DNA of 64,000 nt from Zea mays (taxonomy: Eukaryota; Streptophyta; Magnoliopsida; Poales; Poaceae): the NCBI RefSeq assembly GCF_902167145.1, contig NC_050098.1, positions 77,354,207 to 77,418,206 of the forward strand. Reading direction: 5' to 3'. Below the pieces are notes generated by a model. It did no database searches. It saw only the letters and a list, made by a program, of their open reading frames with translations, and was not told where the DNA came from. The translations under genes were made by a program, and so were the position numbers. Below are positions 10,709 to 22,855 of the stretch, one piece after another. Every line of letters starts with the position of its first letter. The first letter of the stretch is position 1.

Positions 10709-12478
10709 TTAGTAGGAACGAGGGAAAAGATGGGGAAAATCTATGCGAAGCTCTTGTTCTCTTTCCCATGTTGCTTCGTCTTCTCCATGGTGACTCCATT
10801 GCACTTTGCACATCTTTATCACCATATTTCTTGTAACCTGAGCCAATGTATCAAGAATCTTGATGGGATACTCCATGTATGTCAAATCACCCTGAACACT
10901 GAGCTCTTCCATTGGTAACTGTTCCTCGGGGACACGGAGACACTTCTTAAGTTGTGACACATGAAATATATTATGCACATCAGATAGACTAGCAGGTAGC
11001 TCGAGTTGGTATGCCATCTCCCCAACTCTCCTAAAGATGAAGAATGGTCCAATATAGCGAGGGGACAACTTTCCCTTAACTTTAAATCTCCTCATTCCAT
11101 GAAGTGGTGACACCTTGAGATAGACATAATCTCCTTCCTCAAATTCTAGTGGTCTTCTTCTGTTATCCGCGTAGCTCTTTTGCCTGGTTTGAGCTACCCT
11201 CAAATTCTCTCGAATTATACGGACTTGTCCTTCTGCTTCTTGAATCAGTTTAGGCCCAAAGAACTGTCTTTCTCCAGTCTGATCCCAATATAGAGGAGTT
11301 CTACACTTCCTCCCATATAAAGCCTCAAAAGGTGACATCTTCAGATTGGCCTGATAGCTATTATTATATGAGAACTCAGCATATGGTAGACTTTTATCCC
11401 AACTTCCTCCATGCTGAAGGGCACAAGCTCTCAACATATCTTCCAATACTTGATTAGTCCTTTCAGTCTGTCCATCAGTCTGAGGGTGATAGGCTGTACT
11501 AAAATTAAACTTTGTATTCATGTTCTCATGAAAGCTTCTCCAAAATCTTGAGGTAAACTGTGAACCTCGATCAGACACGATCTTCTTTGGTACTCCATGT
11601 AAACACACAATCCGAGCCATATATAACTCTGCCAGTTGAGAACCTTTATAAGTAGTCTTGACAGGAATAAAGTGTGCCACTTTAGTCAATCTATCCACGA
11701 TCACCCATATAGCATCATATCCTTTCTGGGTGCGAGGCAATGCAGTAATGAAATCCATATCAATCTCTTCCCATTTCCACTCGGGTATCTTCAGTAGGTG
11801 CAGTAGTCCTGCTGGCCTTTGGTGTTCAGCCTTAACTCTTTGACGTACATCGCACATAGCCACATGTGCAGCCACATCTCCCTTCAATCCATACCACCAA
11901 TATTTCTGCTTCAAATCCTGATACATCTTGGTGCTACCAGGATGAATAGAATAATCTGAGTCATGGGCCTCCTTCAAAATAGTCTCACGAAGGCTTTCTA
12001 TATCAGGAACACATATCCTATCCTTGAACCATACGGTGCCTTGCTCATCTTCCGTGAATTCTGGACCTCGACCTTAATCTCTTGTATTTTAGCATCTCCA
12101 ATCTGTCCTTTGCGGATTTCTTGCTCCAAAGTAGGTTCCACATCAATAGTAAATCCTTCAGTGTGAGCAACTATCCCCAGGTTAAGTCTCCTAAAATCCT
12201 CAACAATCTCATCGGGTAGCTGGGCAACAACAGCTGAATGAACATGCTCCTTTCGACTCAAGGCATCTGCAACCAAATTTGCCTTGCCCGGGTGATAGTG
12301 AATCTCCAAATCATAATCCTTAATAAGCTCCAACCGACGGCGTTGCCTAAGGTTGAGATCCTTCTGAGTGAATATATACTTCAAACTCTTATGATCTGTA
12401 TATACTTGACACTTGGTCTCCATGATATAATGTCTCCAAATCTTAAGCGCGTGCACAACGGCTGCCAGTTCTAAGTCA
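10709..12478 (-). pseudogene. pol: L3 pol, 3' half: RNase H end, integrase, chromodomain
   Basis: Continues pol downstream of the L4 insertion. In order: the rest of RNase H ([25 protein letters not shown]), a spacer, the integrase zinc domain, the catalytic core (Asp of MDF, Asp of SDRGSQF, Glu of TDGQTERTNQ), a GPF module (YIGPFFIF) and a C-terminal chromodomain ending near the FPHLF motif, with the stop at 10709. The core to chromodomain reads open for over 400 codons. Two defects are visible. A 16-bp deletion near 12073 relative to L4 shifts the frame between RNase H and integrase. The HHCC finger reads CDVRQ where L4 has CDVCQ, so one zinc-binding cysteine is lost. The chromodomain would have guided integration to heterochromatin. 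Confidence 0.85.
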
Positions 12479-12483
12479 TGCGT
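12479..12483. repeat. Target-site duplication of L4, left (TGCGT)
   Basis: TGCGT precedes TGTAATACCC at 12484 and recurs at 22856-22860 after ...GGTGTGACA. The site lies in the L3 RNase H codons for PTHDLEL. Confidence 0.9.
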
Positions 12484-13240
12484 TGTAATACCCAAAATTG
12501 TGTACAAGAAATATATAGTGATTTCCGTATTTGATGTGCCTCATTTGCATCATAAAAAGAGCATATACAGAATTTAGAGATGAATTAAAACAAATGATAA
12601 CAAAAAATAATAATATGCATCATGTTGGAGTTATATGTTTGTGCATTAATAAAATAATAAGGGTAATAAGATAATGAATACTAGAAGTTAAATCAAACCC
12701 TAAACTAAAAATAGGGTTTTCAAAAATGAGAAGAAGAGGAGTGATACAAAAATATAAATAATGTAATTATACTTCTAAAATTGGTATTTCTCATTTCACA
12801 ATAGGATTTGAGAATAATTTGGCACAAGTTTGAATTCAAAATTTGTAATTCAAATTGAGTTTGGAAATAGAGAAAAGAGAATAGGGAATAAAATAGAAAA
12901 AAGAACAAAAGCCTTCATGGGACGGCTGACCCCATTTCTGGCCCATCTAGTTTCCCAGACCGCGCAGCCCAATACCATCTCCACTTCGCGCCGACAGGCC
13001 GGGGCCACCTGTCAGCCACCCAGACTCCTCCACTCAGCCACGCGTTGGACCTAGTCTGTCACCGTTCGGTGGGCCCCAGCTGCCAGTTTGTTTCGCTCGC
13101 GCTCGCGCTCTGCAGTTCACTGCCGTGTGGACCCATGCGGTCAGTCGTCCCTTCTTCAACAGAATTGCCCGTATCGCGCGGGTGGCCGGCGCTCGACGCG
13201 AGATCCTCGGCCATGACCGCCCTGGACTCGGTCTCCCCGG

Positions 13241-13248
13241 TTATAAAG
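13241..13248 (+). promoter_or_regulatory. TATA box of L4 5' LTR
   Basis: GGTTATAAAGGTGG sits about 760 bp into the LTR with a GC-rich upstream region. The identical box is at about 20169-20176 in the 3' LTR. Predicted transcription start is near 13272. Confidence 0.65.
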
Positions 13249-14594
13249 GTGGAAACCCCCCTCGCAACCCCCTCCTGTGGCGTTCAAGTCCGGAGACCCT
13301 AAACTTATCGTAAAGCCGAGAGAGTAGAGAGAAGCGCGGCGTCGCCGGGAATTCACGCTCTATGTGTGCTGCGCTCGGAGCTGATCAATCACTTGTAAGA
13401 CCTCCCTCGTTTCTCCGCATGTCCTTCCTTGTTTCAATTTGAGCGGAATTGAGTTAGATTGGAAAGCGGGTTCTGGTCGATTGCTCGTCGGTGTGGCGCC
13501 TGGCCGCCGACTATGCGTCTCAGCATTACCGCGCGATTACCGCTGTTGAGCCATCCATTTGGTCTGGTGCGTTTCGGATCAACTCACTGTAGGTAACCCT
13601 AGGCTCGTCGGGCGGAATCGACAACAGGGAGCCCACGAATTTGTCACCGTCGAGGAAGGTCCGCGCCGGTCCGCTGCGGACCGTGGTCAGCTCCCCTAAC
13701 CTCACCCCTGTCTCCGGTAAGCCCTGGGATAGCTTCGCTTTGCCGTGCACACCATTTTGCACCGGTTGTAGGGTTGGGGGAAACACGGGGTAGCCATCAC
13801 GATTGTACGCCGGCGACTCGCCGCCGTGACCAGGGCGCGGTGCCGCCGTGCGTCGCTCGGGTTAGGGAGTGGATCCGGGGACCGTCGGATGGCACACGGA
13901 CGGTCCCAATTAGATCAAGCTTACCCCTTCGTCCGATCGAATGGCGTCCGTAGATGCGAGATCCAGTGGTGCAGAGCAGTTCTGCGATTCATTAATTCCG
14001 GGACGTCGATCTTGGATCGTACGGTTCCTGCTCCGTACCGGTTCATGAGTTTGTGGCTCTAATCTGGAGTGTAGATCTTAGATCGGACGGTCGATATCGC
14101 AGCGTACCCCTTCAGTCTAGCATTTTAGTATATGAAACCCTATGTTTCTTTGAAATAGAACCCGACATCCATGGAACTGTGCCTTGTGTCTAGGAATTAT
14201 TACCCCGAGGCCCCTGAGTTCTCTGTTAATAGTGCGCCGAGTCCAGATTGGTATTTAACCCAAGAATTGAAATTATAAAATGGATTTTAATATATAAATA
14301 TACCTTAGAACTTGTATAAATCATAGAAAATCCATTTTTAGTCCAAATTGATCCATTCTACTTTCTAAATTTTTGTAATTTTATTCTCTATCACTTAGAG
14401 TCTATGTTTTGGCATGAAAACAGTAAGAAAATTAATTTATCATTTAATCCTATCTCAAGCACATTAAACCTTAGGAAATTCATAACTTGAAATCTATAAC
14501 TCCAAATTTAATGATTCCAGTTCCTATGATCTCATTTTAATGTGTATATTTTATTTATCTGTTTTGATGTGATGTTAATTTATGCTATACTATG

Positions 14595-14700
14595 TATGTA
14601 TTGTGTGATGCGAGTAGACGAGCAAGCCACTGTGGATTCTGAGGTTCAGCAAGTAGAAGTAGCTGAGCAGGAGCTCATTGAAGGCAAGTTGTGCCCTTGA
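14595..14700 (+). other. Conserved short ORF ending in a GC-type splice donor (L4 LTR)
   Basis: After ATG 14609 an acidic open frame (MRVDEQ..., ending LIEGKLCP) is interrupted at GAAG|GCAAGT (exon edge 14683). The L3 LTR carries the same frame with conservative changes and the same donor-like site (minus strand, about 27359). L1, L5 and L6 have the same GAAG|GCAAG at 2482, 34336 and 54830. AG|GCAAGT is the consensus of plant GC-AG intron donors. The function of the peptide, if any, is unknown. Confidence 0.45.
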
Positions 14701-15921
14701 TCACTTACTTTTCCTAGCCATGTTCTTATTAATTATAATGATCTGCATAGGTTAATTTCGATGGGATCCAATAGGTTACCCCAGTTTTGGCTATCTTTAT
14801 ACCTTGTTCACCACTGAAATATTTTTGGGTAGTACCTGCTATTGCTTTATGTGGATTTGGGTATGGAGATACTTTATTCATAATTACACTTTTATTATCT
14901 ATTTATTATTACTGCTCATGTTAAGATCATTACGTTAATGGGAACATGGAGCGACCACCCGGGAAAACAGTGCTACCACAAGGGTATAATGGGACGCCCT
15001 TGGATGATTAACTAGGAAAGCTAGTGGATGACTTCCTTACCTGAAAGGGGCAAGGGCAGTAGGGAGTGGTCAGTGTAGGGAGGTCCTTGGGTTGATTTTG
15101 CTGCGATGGCGGTCAGGCGAGGGATTCCTGCACTGGTGCTTCCTATAAACTGTAGCGGGATTTCTGAAGCTAGTGGAACTTTGTAAAGGCCTCGTAGTGT
15201 TACCCTGCCTCGCCTCCTCGGTAGAGGTGTATGTGATTGGCCATATCTTGGCAGATGGGTAACATGACTTGTGGGTAAAGATGCACAACCTCTGCAGAGT
15301 GTAAAACTAGTATACTAGCCGTGCTCACGGTCATGAGCGGCTCGAACCCTCACATGATTAATTTATGGAACTTAAATTTAATTTAACATTTGCATCGCAT
15401 TTGGGATTATTTTACTATTACCTTTATTTATTATTTTTAAGGTTTGGTATTTACTTACACTTAGTAATTGCTAATAAAATTTTGACCAACCTATAAAAGC
15501 AATGCTCAGCTTCAGCCTCTTACTTTGTTGATCAGCCTTACACTTCACATGAACTCCCACCTTTGATGAGTTCATGCACATTATTCCCCACGACTTGTTG
15601 AGCTATGAACGTATGTGAGCTCACTCTTGCTGTCTCACACCCCCCACAGGAGAAGAACAGGTGGTCGAAAAGGAGTCGCCTAACTCTGAGGCATTCGACT
15701 TGATCTAGGTGGCGTCTCCCAGTCAGCTTTCTGGCGCCAAGGATAGATTTTAGATCCTGTTATATTTATCTTATATTTTGTAAGACTTCCGCTATGTAAT
15801 AAATTCTCTAATTATATTGTGACATTTATCTCTATACACTCTGTTATTATATATGTTGTCTTCTTTGGCGCATGTATGAGATGCACCCAGCTTTGTTCCT
15901 TAAATCTGAGTGTGACAGAAG

Positions 15922-15933
15922 TGGTATCAGAGG
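15922..15933 (+). other. L4 primer-binding site
   Basis: TGGTATCAGAGG, four bases after the LTR end, is the initiator-Met-tRNA type of PBS common in plant LTR elements, with the last base altered from C. Confidence 0.85.
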
Positions 15934-16411
15934 AAATGTTGACTGTAGGACGAAACCTAGATAGAAATAGACAAAACCCTTCCCTACTTACCTTCTTCTG
16001 ATTCATTCTATACTTACCTTACTCTGATTCTCTCTATACTTATCTTGATCCTGTCTCACCTTCTACTGTTCTCTCTGATAATTCTTACCTTTTCTACTCT
16101 GAGACAAGATGGATTTCACACCTTGGAATCCTACATTTACGACCTTTTTAAGAGATAGGAGACCTAAGACAAAAATTAAAATTATTTTATCTATTAAAAA
16201 TGTTGGTTGATTGTGTTGATGATTAATGCATGATTTGCTTCTTTGATTGATTGAAATAATATAGACAGGCATCTTAGCATGTACCACCATAAGGTAATGA
16301 ATTAGCTCTAGTAGGTGACACACTTAGCTAATAAATCCCCCAAAGTAACATGCTTCATAATCACTTCCTTGCCTACAATCCTTTCATTCGTCCCCTGTGT
16401 TTCTAACCTAG
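15934..16411 (+). other. L4 untranslated leader
   Basis: T- and C-rich non-coding leader between PBS and gag ATG. It matches the L3 leader (25649-26129, minus). It ends TTTCTAACCTAG|ATG at 16412, an acceptor-like AG abutting the gag start. There is no coding signal. Confidence 0.6.
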
Positions 16412-18116
16412 ATGGGCTACCCCTATAGTGTTAGAAGAGAACACTATAGATGTGATCCTTGGTATGTCGTGGTTAAGAAAGGTAAAGGCAGTTTATACAT
16501 TGTGCTAAAGGAACCATAGAACTCACCAGTTCCAAAGGAGAAAGATTTGAAGTTGGAATTGCAGTAACTACCGCCACCAAACTAGCGGCATGCTTAGTCG
16601 ATGGGAAGTTTGTTGGTGACAACATCCGTGTGATTAAGGATTTTCCGGATGTCTTTCCAGAGGAGTTACCAGGGATGCCACCAGATAGGGAAGATGAGTT
16701 TGTCATAGATCTCTTACCTGGAACTGCTCCTATTTCTAAACGACCATATATGATGTCTGTAGAAGAGTTAAAAGAACTCAAGAAGCACTTATCGGAGTTG
16801 CAAGGGGCTGGGTACATTCGTTCGAGTCTTCACCTTGGAGAGCACCAGTTTTGTTTGTACAGAAGAAAGATGGATTGCAAGGGATGTGCGTGGATTAAAT
16901 GTCCCTTAATGGTGTCACTATGAAGAACAAGTATCCATTACCCCGCATTGAAGATTTATTTGATCAGATGGGAGGTGCAAGGGTATTCTCAAAGATTAAT
17001 CTCCGATCGGGTTATCACCAAATGAAGATTAGGCCATCGGATATTTCCAAGACGGATTCCTCGACCCGATGTGGTTTATATGAGTTCACCGTTATGTCAT
17101 TTGGACTAACTAGTGCACCAATATATTTTATGGATCTGAAGAATAAGGTGTTCATGGAGTATTTGGACAGATTCGTCGTAGTACTTATCGACGATATTCT
17201 TATCTATTCTAAGAGTGAAAGTGATCATGAGGAACACCTGAGATTGGTGCTACAAAAGCTAAGGGATAATCAACTCTACGCCAAGTATAGCAAATGCGAG
17301 TTTTGGATTGGCGAGGTGCCATTCCTTGGACATATCATTTCTAATGGAGGAATATCAGTGGATCCTACTAAAGTCAAGGAGATAGTGGCGTGGAGCATAC
17401 CCACTACAGTTACTGAGGTCTGGAGTTTCTTGGGACTTGCAGGGTATTATCGGAGATTTATTGAAGGGATTTGATATTTATTGTGATGCATGTGGCCAAG
17501 GCTTAGGATGTACGCTCATGCGAGAAGGACATGTGATCGCCTACACGTCTCGTCAGTTGCGGAACCATGAATTGAACTACCCCACGCATGACTTGGAACT
17601 GGCATCCGTTGTGCATGCGCTTAAGATTTGGAGACACTACATTATGGGAACTAAGTGTCAAGTGTATATGGATCATGAGAGTTTGAAGTATATATTCACT
17701 CAGAAGGATCTCAATCTTAGGCAACACCGTTGGTTGGAGCTTATTAAGGATTAAGATTTGGAAATTCACTATCACCCGGGCAAGGCAAATTTGGTTGTAG
17801 ATGCCTTGAGTCGAAAGGAGCACGTTCATTCCGCTATTGTTGCCCAGCTACCTGATGAGATGGTTGAGGATTTCAGGAGACTTATCCTGGGGATAGTTGC
17901 TCACACTGAAGGAGTTACTATTGATGTGGAACCTATCTTGGAGCAAGAATTCCGCAAAGGACATATTGGTGATGCTAAGATACAAGAAATTAAGGATCTT
18001 GTTACTAAAGGTCGAGGTCCAGAATTCACGAAAGATGAGCAAGGCACCGTGTGGTTCAAGAACATGATATGTGTTCCTGATATTGAGAGCCTTCGAGAGA
18101 CTATACTAAAGTAAGC
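16412..18116 (+). pseudogene. pol: L4 truncated gag start, protease tail, RT and RNase H
   Basis: Starts at the gag ATG (16412), but within a few codons jumps to the DVILGMSWLRK part of protease. About 1.5 kb, including the Gag core, the zinc knuckle and the catalytic DSG of protease, is deleted relative to L3. A stop (TAG) follows near 16517. RT then reads from GMPPDRE (about 16674), with a frameshift near 16840-16900, RSGYHQM, and a catalytic LIDD at 17190-17195 (L3 has FIDD). At about 17460 a 147-bp segment present in L3 is gone at a GAAGG microhomology, shifting the frame into RNase H ([18 protein letters not shown]). A stop lies at 17754, before HYHPGKAN. The last piece is the integrase N-terminal spacer. 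Not functional. Confidence 0.8.
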
Positions 18117-18118
18117 CC

Positions 18119-19375
18119 ATGACTCAGATTATTCTATTCATCCTGGAAGTACCAAGATGTATCAGGATTTGAAGCAAAAAAGATTGGTGGTATGGATTGA
18201 AGAGAGATGTGGCTGCACATGTGGCTATGTGCGATGTGTGTCAAAGAGTTAAGGCTGAACACCAGAGGCCAGCCGGACTACTGCATCCACTGAAGATACC
18301 TGAGTGGAAATGGGAAGAGATTGGCATGGACTTCATTGTTGGATTACCCCTCACGTCTGCTGGATATGATTCTATATGGGTGATTGTGGACAGGCTAACT
18401 AAAGTAGCCCACTTTATTCCAGTGAAGACCACGTATTCAGGAGCCAAGTTAGCAGAGTTGTACATGGCACGGATTGTATGCCTACATGGTGTGCCAAAGA
18501 AGATTGTGTCAGACCGGGGATCACAGTTTACCTCGCGGTATTGGAAGAAGTTGCACGAGTCCTTGGATACAAGATTGAACTTTAGTTCAGCTTACCATCC
18601 CCAGACTGATGGGCAGACTGAGAGGACCAACCAAGTGCTAGAGGATATGTTAAGAGCTTGTGCTCTTAAACATGGTGGAAGTTGGGATAAGAGTTTGCCT
18701 TATGCGGAGTTCTCTTATAATAATATCTATCAGGCCAGTTTGAAGATGTCGCCGTTTGAAGCTTTATATGGCAGAAAGTGCAGGACTCCACTATATTGGG
18801 ATCAAACTGGTGAAAGGCAGTTGTTTGGGCCTGAGATTATACAAGAGGCAGAGGAACAAGTTCAACAAATAAGGGAGAATTTGAGAATTGCACAGTCAAG
18901 GCAGAAAAGCTATGCTGATACTCGGAGAAGACAGCTAGAGTTTAAAGAGGGTGATTATGTCGATTTGAAGGTGTCACCACTCAGGGGTATGAGAAGATTC
19001 AAAGTCAAAGGAAAGTTGTCCCCCCGCTTTATTGGACCCTTCTTAATCTTAAAGGGAGTGGGAGAGGTGGCATATCAATTGGAGTTATCGGATCATCTTG
19101 CGGATGTTCATGATGTCTTTCATGTATCTCAGCTAAAGAAATGTCTCAGGGTGCTTGAAGAACAGTTACCAATGGAAAACCTTAGTATTCAAGATGATCT
19201 GACCTATGCTGAGTACCCCATCAAGATTCTGGATACGCTGACTCGTGTCACGAGGAATAAGGTTATAAAGATGTGCAAAGTTCAATGGAGTCACCACAGT
19301 GAAGATGAAGCAACTTGGGAAAGAGAAGAAGAGCTTCGCATAGATTTTCCCCATCTTTTCCCTAGATCTTCCTAA
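18119..19375 (+). pseudogene. pol: L4 integrase and chromodomain
   Basis: Integrase starts with the zinc domain (AHDSDYSIHPG...CDVCQ, all ligands present). It is broken by a stop before AHDSD (18113-18115) and a one-base slip in an A-run near 18177. From 18197 to 19375 the frame is open for 392 codons: catalytic Asp (GMDF), Asp (SDRGSQF), Glu (TDGQTERTNQ), a GPF module (FIGPFLI) and the chromodomain from about 19204 to the stop. It is close to L3 over the whole length. With the two slips upstream, no full integrase can be made. Confidence 0.85.
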
Positions 19376-19397
19376 ATCTCGAGGACGAGATTATTTT

Positions 19398-19413
19398 TAA
19401 GGGGGGTAGGATT
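19398..19413 (+). other. L4 polypurine tract
   Basis: TTAAGGGGGGTAGGATT runs up to the 3' LTR start TGTAATACTC at 19414, after the CTCGAGGACGAGATT motif. Confidence 0.85.
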
Positions 19414-22400
19414 TGTAATACTCAAAATTGTGTACAAGAAATATATAGTGATTTCCGTATTTGATGTGCCTCATTTGCATCATAAAAAGAGCATATACAG
19501 AATTTAGAGATGAATTAAAACAAATGATAAAAAAAATAATATGCATCATGTTGGAGTTATATGTTTGTGCATTAATAAAATAATAAGAATAATAAGATAA
19601 TGAATACTAGAAGTTAAATCAAACCCTAAACTAAAAATAGGGTTTTCAAAAATGAGAAGAAGAGGAGTGATACAAAAATATAAATAATGTAATTATACTT
19701 CTAAAATTGGTATTTCTCATTTCACAATAGGATTTGAAAATAATTTGGCACAAGTTTGAATTCAAAATTTGTAATTCAAATTGAGTTTGGAAATAGAGAA
19801 AAGAGAATAGGGAATAAAATAGAAAAAAAGAACAAAAGCCTTCATGGGCCGGCTGACCCCATTTCTGGCCCATCTAGTTTCCCAGACCGCGCAACCCAAT
19901 ACCATCTCCACTTCGCGCCGACAGGCCAGGGCCACCTATCAGCCACCCAGACTCCTCCACTCAGCCACGCGTTGGAGCCCAGTCTGTCACCGTTCGGCGA
20001 GCCCTAGCTGCCAGTTTGTTTCGCTCGCGCTCGCGCTCTGCAGTTCACTGCTGTGTGGGCCCACGCGGTCAGTCGTCCCTTCTTCAACGGAATCGTCCGT
20101 ATCGCGCGGGTGGCCGGCGCTCGACGCGAGATCCTCGGCCATGACCGCCCTGGACTCGGTCTCCCCGGTTATAAAGGTGGAAACCCCCCTCGCAACACTT
20201 TCCTGTGGCGTTCAAGTCCGGAGACCCTAAACTTATCGTAAAGCCGAGAGAGTAGAGAGAAGCGCGTCGTCGCCGGGAATTCGCGCTCCGTGTGTGCTGC
20301 GCTCGGAGCTGATCAATCACTTGTAAGACCTCCCTCGTTTCTCCGCATGTCCTTCCTTGTTTCAATTTGAGCAGAATTGAGTTAGATTGGAAAGCGGGTT
20401 CTGGTCGATTGCTCGTCGGTGTGGCGCCTGGCCGCCATTGCCGCTGACCCTGCGTCTCAGCATTACCGCGCGATTACCGCTGTTGAGCCATCCATTCGGT
20501 CCGGTGCGTTTCGGATCAACTCAGTGTAGGTAACCCTAGGCTCGTGGGGCGGAATCGACAACAGGGATCCCACAAATTTGTCGCCGTCGAGGAAGGTCCG
20601 CGCTGGTCCGTTGCGGACCGTGGTCAGCTCCCCTAACCTCACCTCTGTCTCCGATAAGCCCTGGGATAGCTTCGCTTTGCCGTGCACACCATTTTGCACC
20701 GGTTGTAGGGTTGGGGGAAACACGGGGTAGCCATCGCGATTGTACGCCGGCGACTCGCCGCCGTGACCAGGGCGCGGCGCCGCCGTGCGTCGCTCGGGTT
20801 AGGGAGTGGATCCGGGGACCGTTGGATGGCGCACGGACGGTCCCGATTAGATCAAGCTTACCCCTTCGTCCGATCGAATGGCGTCCGTAGATGCGAGATC
20901 CAGTGGTGCAGAGCAGTTCGGCGATTCATTAATTCCGAGACGTCGAACTTGGATCGTACGGTTCCTGCTCCGTACCGGTTCATGAGATTGTGACTCTAAT
21001 CTGGAGTGTAGATCTTAGATCAGACGGTCGATATCGCAGCGTACCCCTTCAGTCTGGCATTTTAGTATATGAAACCCTAGGTTTCTTTGAAATAGAACCC
21101 GCCATCCACGGAACTGTGCCTTGTGTCTAGGAATTATTACCCCGAGGCCCCTGAGTTCTCTGTTAATAGTGCGCCCAGTCCAGATTGGTATTTAACCCGA
21201 GAATTGAAATTATAAAATGGATTTTAATATATAAATATACCCTAGAACATGTATAAATCATAGAAAATCCATTTTTAGTCCAAATTGATCCATTCCACTT
21301 TCTAAATTTTTGTAATTTTATTCTCTATCACTTAGAGTCTATGTTTTGGCATGAAAACAGTAAGAAAATTAATTTATCATTTAATCCTATCTCAAGCACA
21401 TTAAACCTTAGGAAATTCATAACTTGAAATCTATAACTCCAAATTTAATGATTCCAGTTCCTATGATCTCATTTTAATGTGTATATTTTATTTATCTGTT
21501 TTGATGTGATGTTAATTTATGCTATACTATGTATGTATTGTGTGATGCGAGTAGATGAGCAAGCCACTGTGGATTCTGAGGTTCAGCAAGTAGAAGTAGC
21601 TGAGCAGGAGCTCATTGAAGGCAAGTTGTGCCCTTGATCACTTACTTTTCCCAGCCATGTTCTTATTAATTATAATGATCTGCATAGGTTAATTTCGATG
21701 GGATCCAATAGGTTACCCTAGTTTTGGCTATCTTTATACCTTGTTCACCATTGAAATATTTTTGGGTAGTACCTGCTATTGCTTTATGTGGATTTGGGTA
21801 TGGAGATACTTTATTCATAATTACACTTTTATTATCTTTTTATTATTACTGCTCATGTTAAGATCATTATGTTAATGGGAACATGGAGCGACCACCCGGG
21901 AAAAAAGTGCTACCACAAGGGTATAATGGGACGCCCTTGGCTGATTAACTAGGAAAGCTAGTGGATGACTTCCTTGCCTGAAAGGGGCAAGGGCAGTAGG
22001 GGAGTGGTCAGTGTAGGGAGGTCCTTGGGTTGATTTTGCTGCGATGGTGGTCAGGCGAGGGATTCCTGCACTGGAGATTCCTATAAACTGTAGCGGGATT
22101 TCTGAAGCTAGTGGAACTTTGTAAAGGCCTCGTAGTGTTACCCTGCCTCGCCTCGTCGGTAGAGGTCTATGGGATTGGCCATCTCTTGGCAGATGGGTAA
22201 CATGACTTGTGGGTAAAGATGCACAACCTCTGCAGAGTGTAAAACTAGTATACTAGTCGTGCTCATGGTCATGAGCGGCTCGGACCCTCACATGATTAAT
22301 TTATGGAACTTAAATTTAATTTAACATTTGCATCGCATTTGGGATTATTTTACTATTACCTTTATTTATTATTATTAAGGTTTGGTATTTACTTACACTT

Positions 22401-22855
22401 AGTAATTGCTAATAAAATTTTGACCAACTTATAAAAGCAATGCTCAGCTTCAGCCTCTTACTTTGTTGATCAGCCTTACACTTCACATGAACTCCCACCT
22501 TTGATGAGTTCATGCACATTATTCCCCACGACTTGTTGAGCTATGAACGTATGTGAGCTCACTCTTGCTGTCTCACACCCCCCACAGGAGAAGAACAGGT
22601 GGTCAAAAAGGAGTCGCCTAACTCTGAGGCATTCGACTTGATCTAGGTGGCGTCTCCCAGTCATCTTTCTGGCGCTAAGGATAGATTTTAGATCCTGTTA
22701 TATTTATCTTATATTTTGTAAGACTTCCGCTATGTAATAAATTCTCTAATTATATTGTGACATTTATCTCTATACACTCTGTTATTATATATGTTGTCTT
22801 CTTTGGCGCATGTATGAGATGCACCCGGCTTTGTTCCTTAAATCCGGGTGTGACA
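19414..22855 (+). repeat. L4 3' LTR
   Basis: Near-identical to 12484-15917, with scattered substitutions and short indels in A-runs. It ends ...CGGGTGTGACA followed by the TGCGT duplication (22856-22860). The donor motif GAAG|GCAAGTT is at 21621. Confidence 0.88.

Larger units (their letters stand above)
12484..15917 (+). repeat. L4 5' LTR
   Basis: TGTAATACCC...GGTGTGACA. U3 is about 0.75 kb, with TATAAA at 13242. The transcribed R-U5 is about 2.6 kb, unusually long, and includes a GT donor motif (CTT|GTAAGAC) at 13395 and a GC donor motif at 14684. R-U5 aligns with the L3 LTR by eye, whereas U3 does not. No sense gene is supported. Confidence 0.88.
12484..22855 (+). mobile_element. L4: gag-deleted chromovirus nested in L3
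   Basis: A plus-strand element with perfect TSD TGCGT, LTRs of 3434 bp (12484-15917) and 3442 bp (19414-22855), a PBS at 15922 and a polypurine tract near 19398. The internal region is only about 3.5 kb against 5.1 kb in L3. Nearly all of gag and the catalytic half of protease are missing. RT, RNase H, integrase and chromodomain remain with a stop, several frameshifts and a microhomology deletion. A hand comparison of the first ~550 bp of the LTRs gives roughly 2% differences, less than I see for L6 or L7, so this is a recent insertion. It could only have moved with Gag supplied by another copy, unless the gag deletion came after insertion. Confidence 0.88.
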
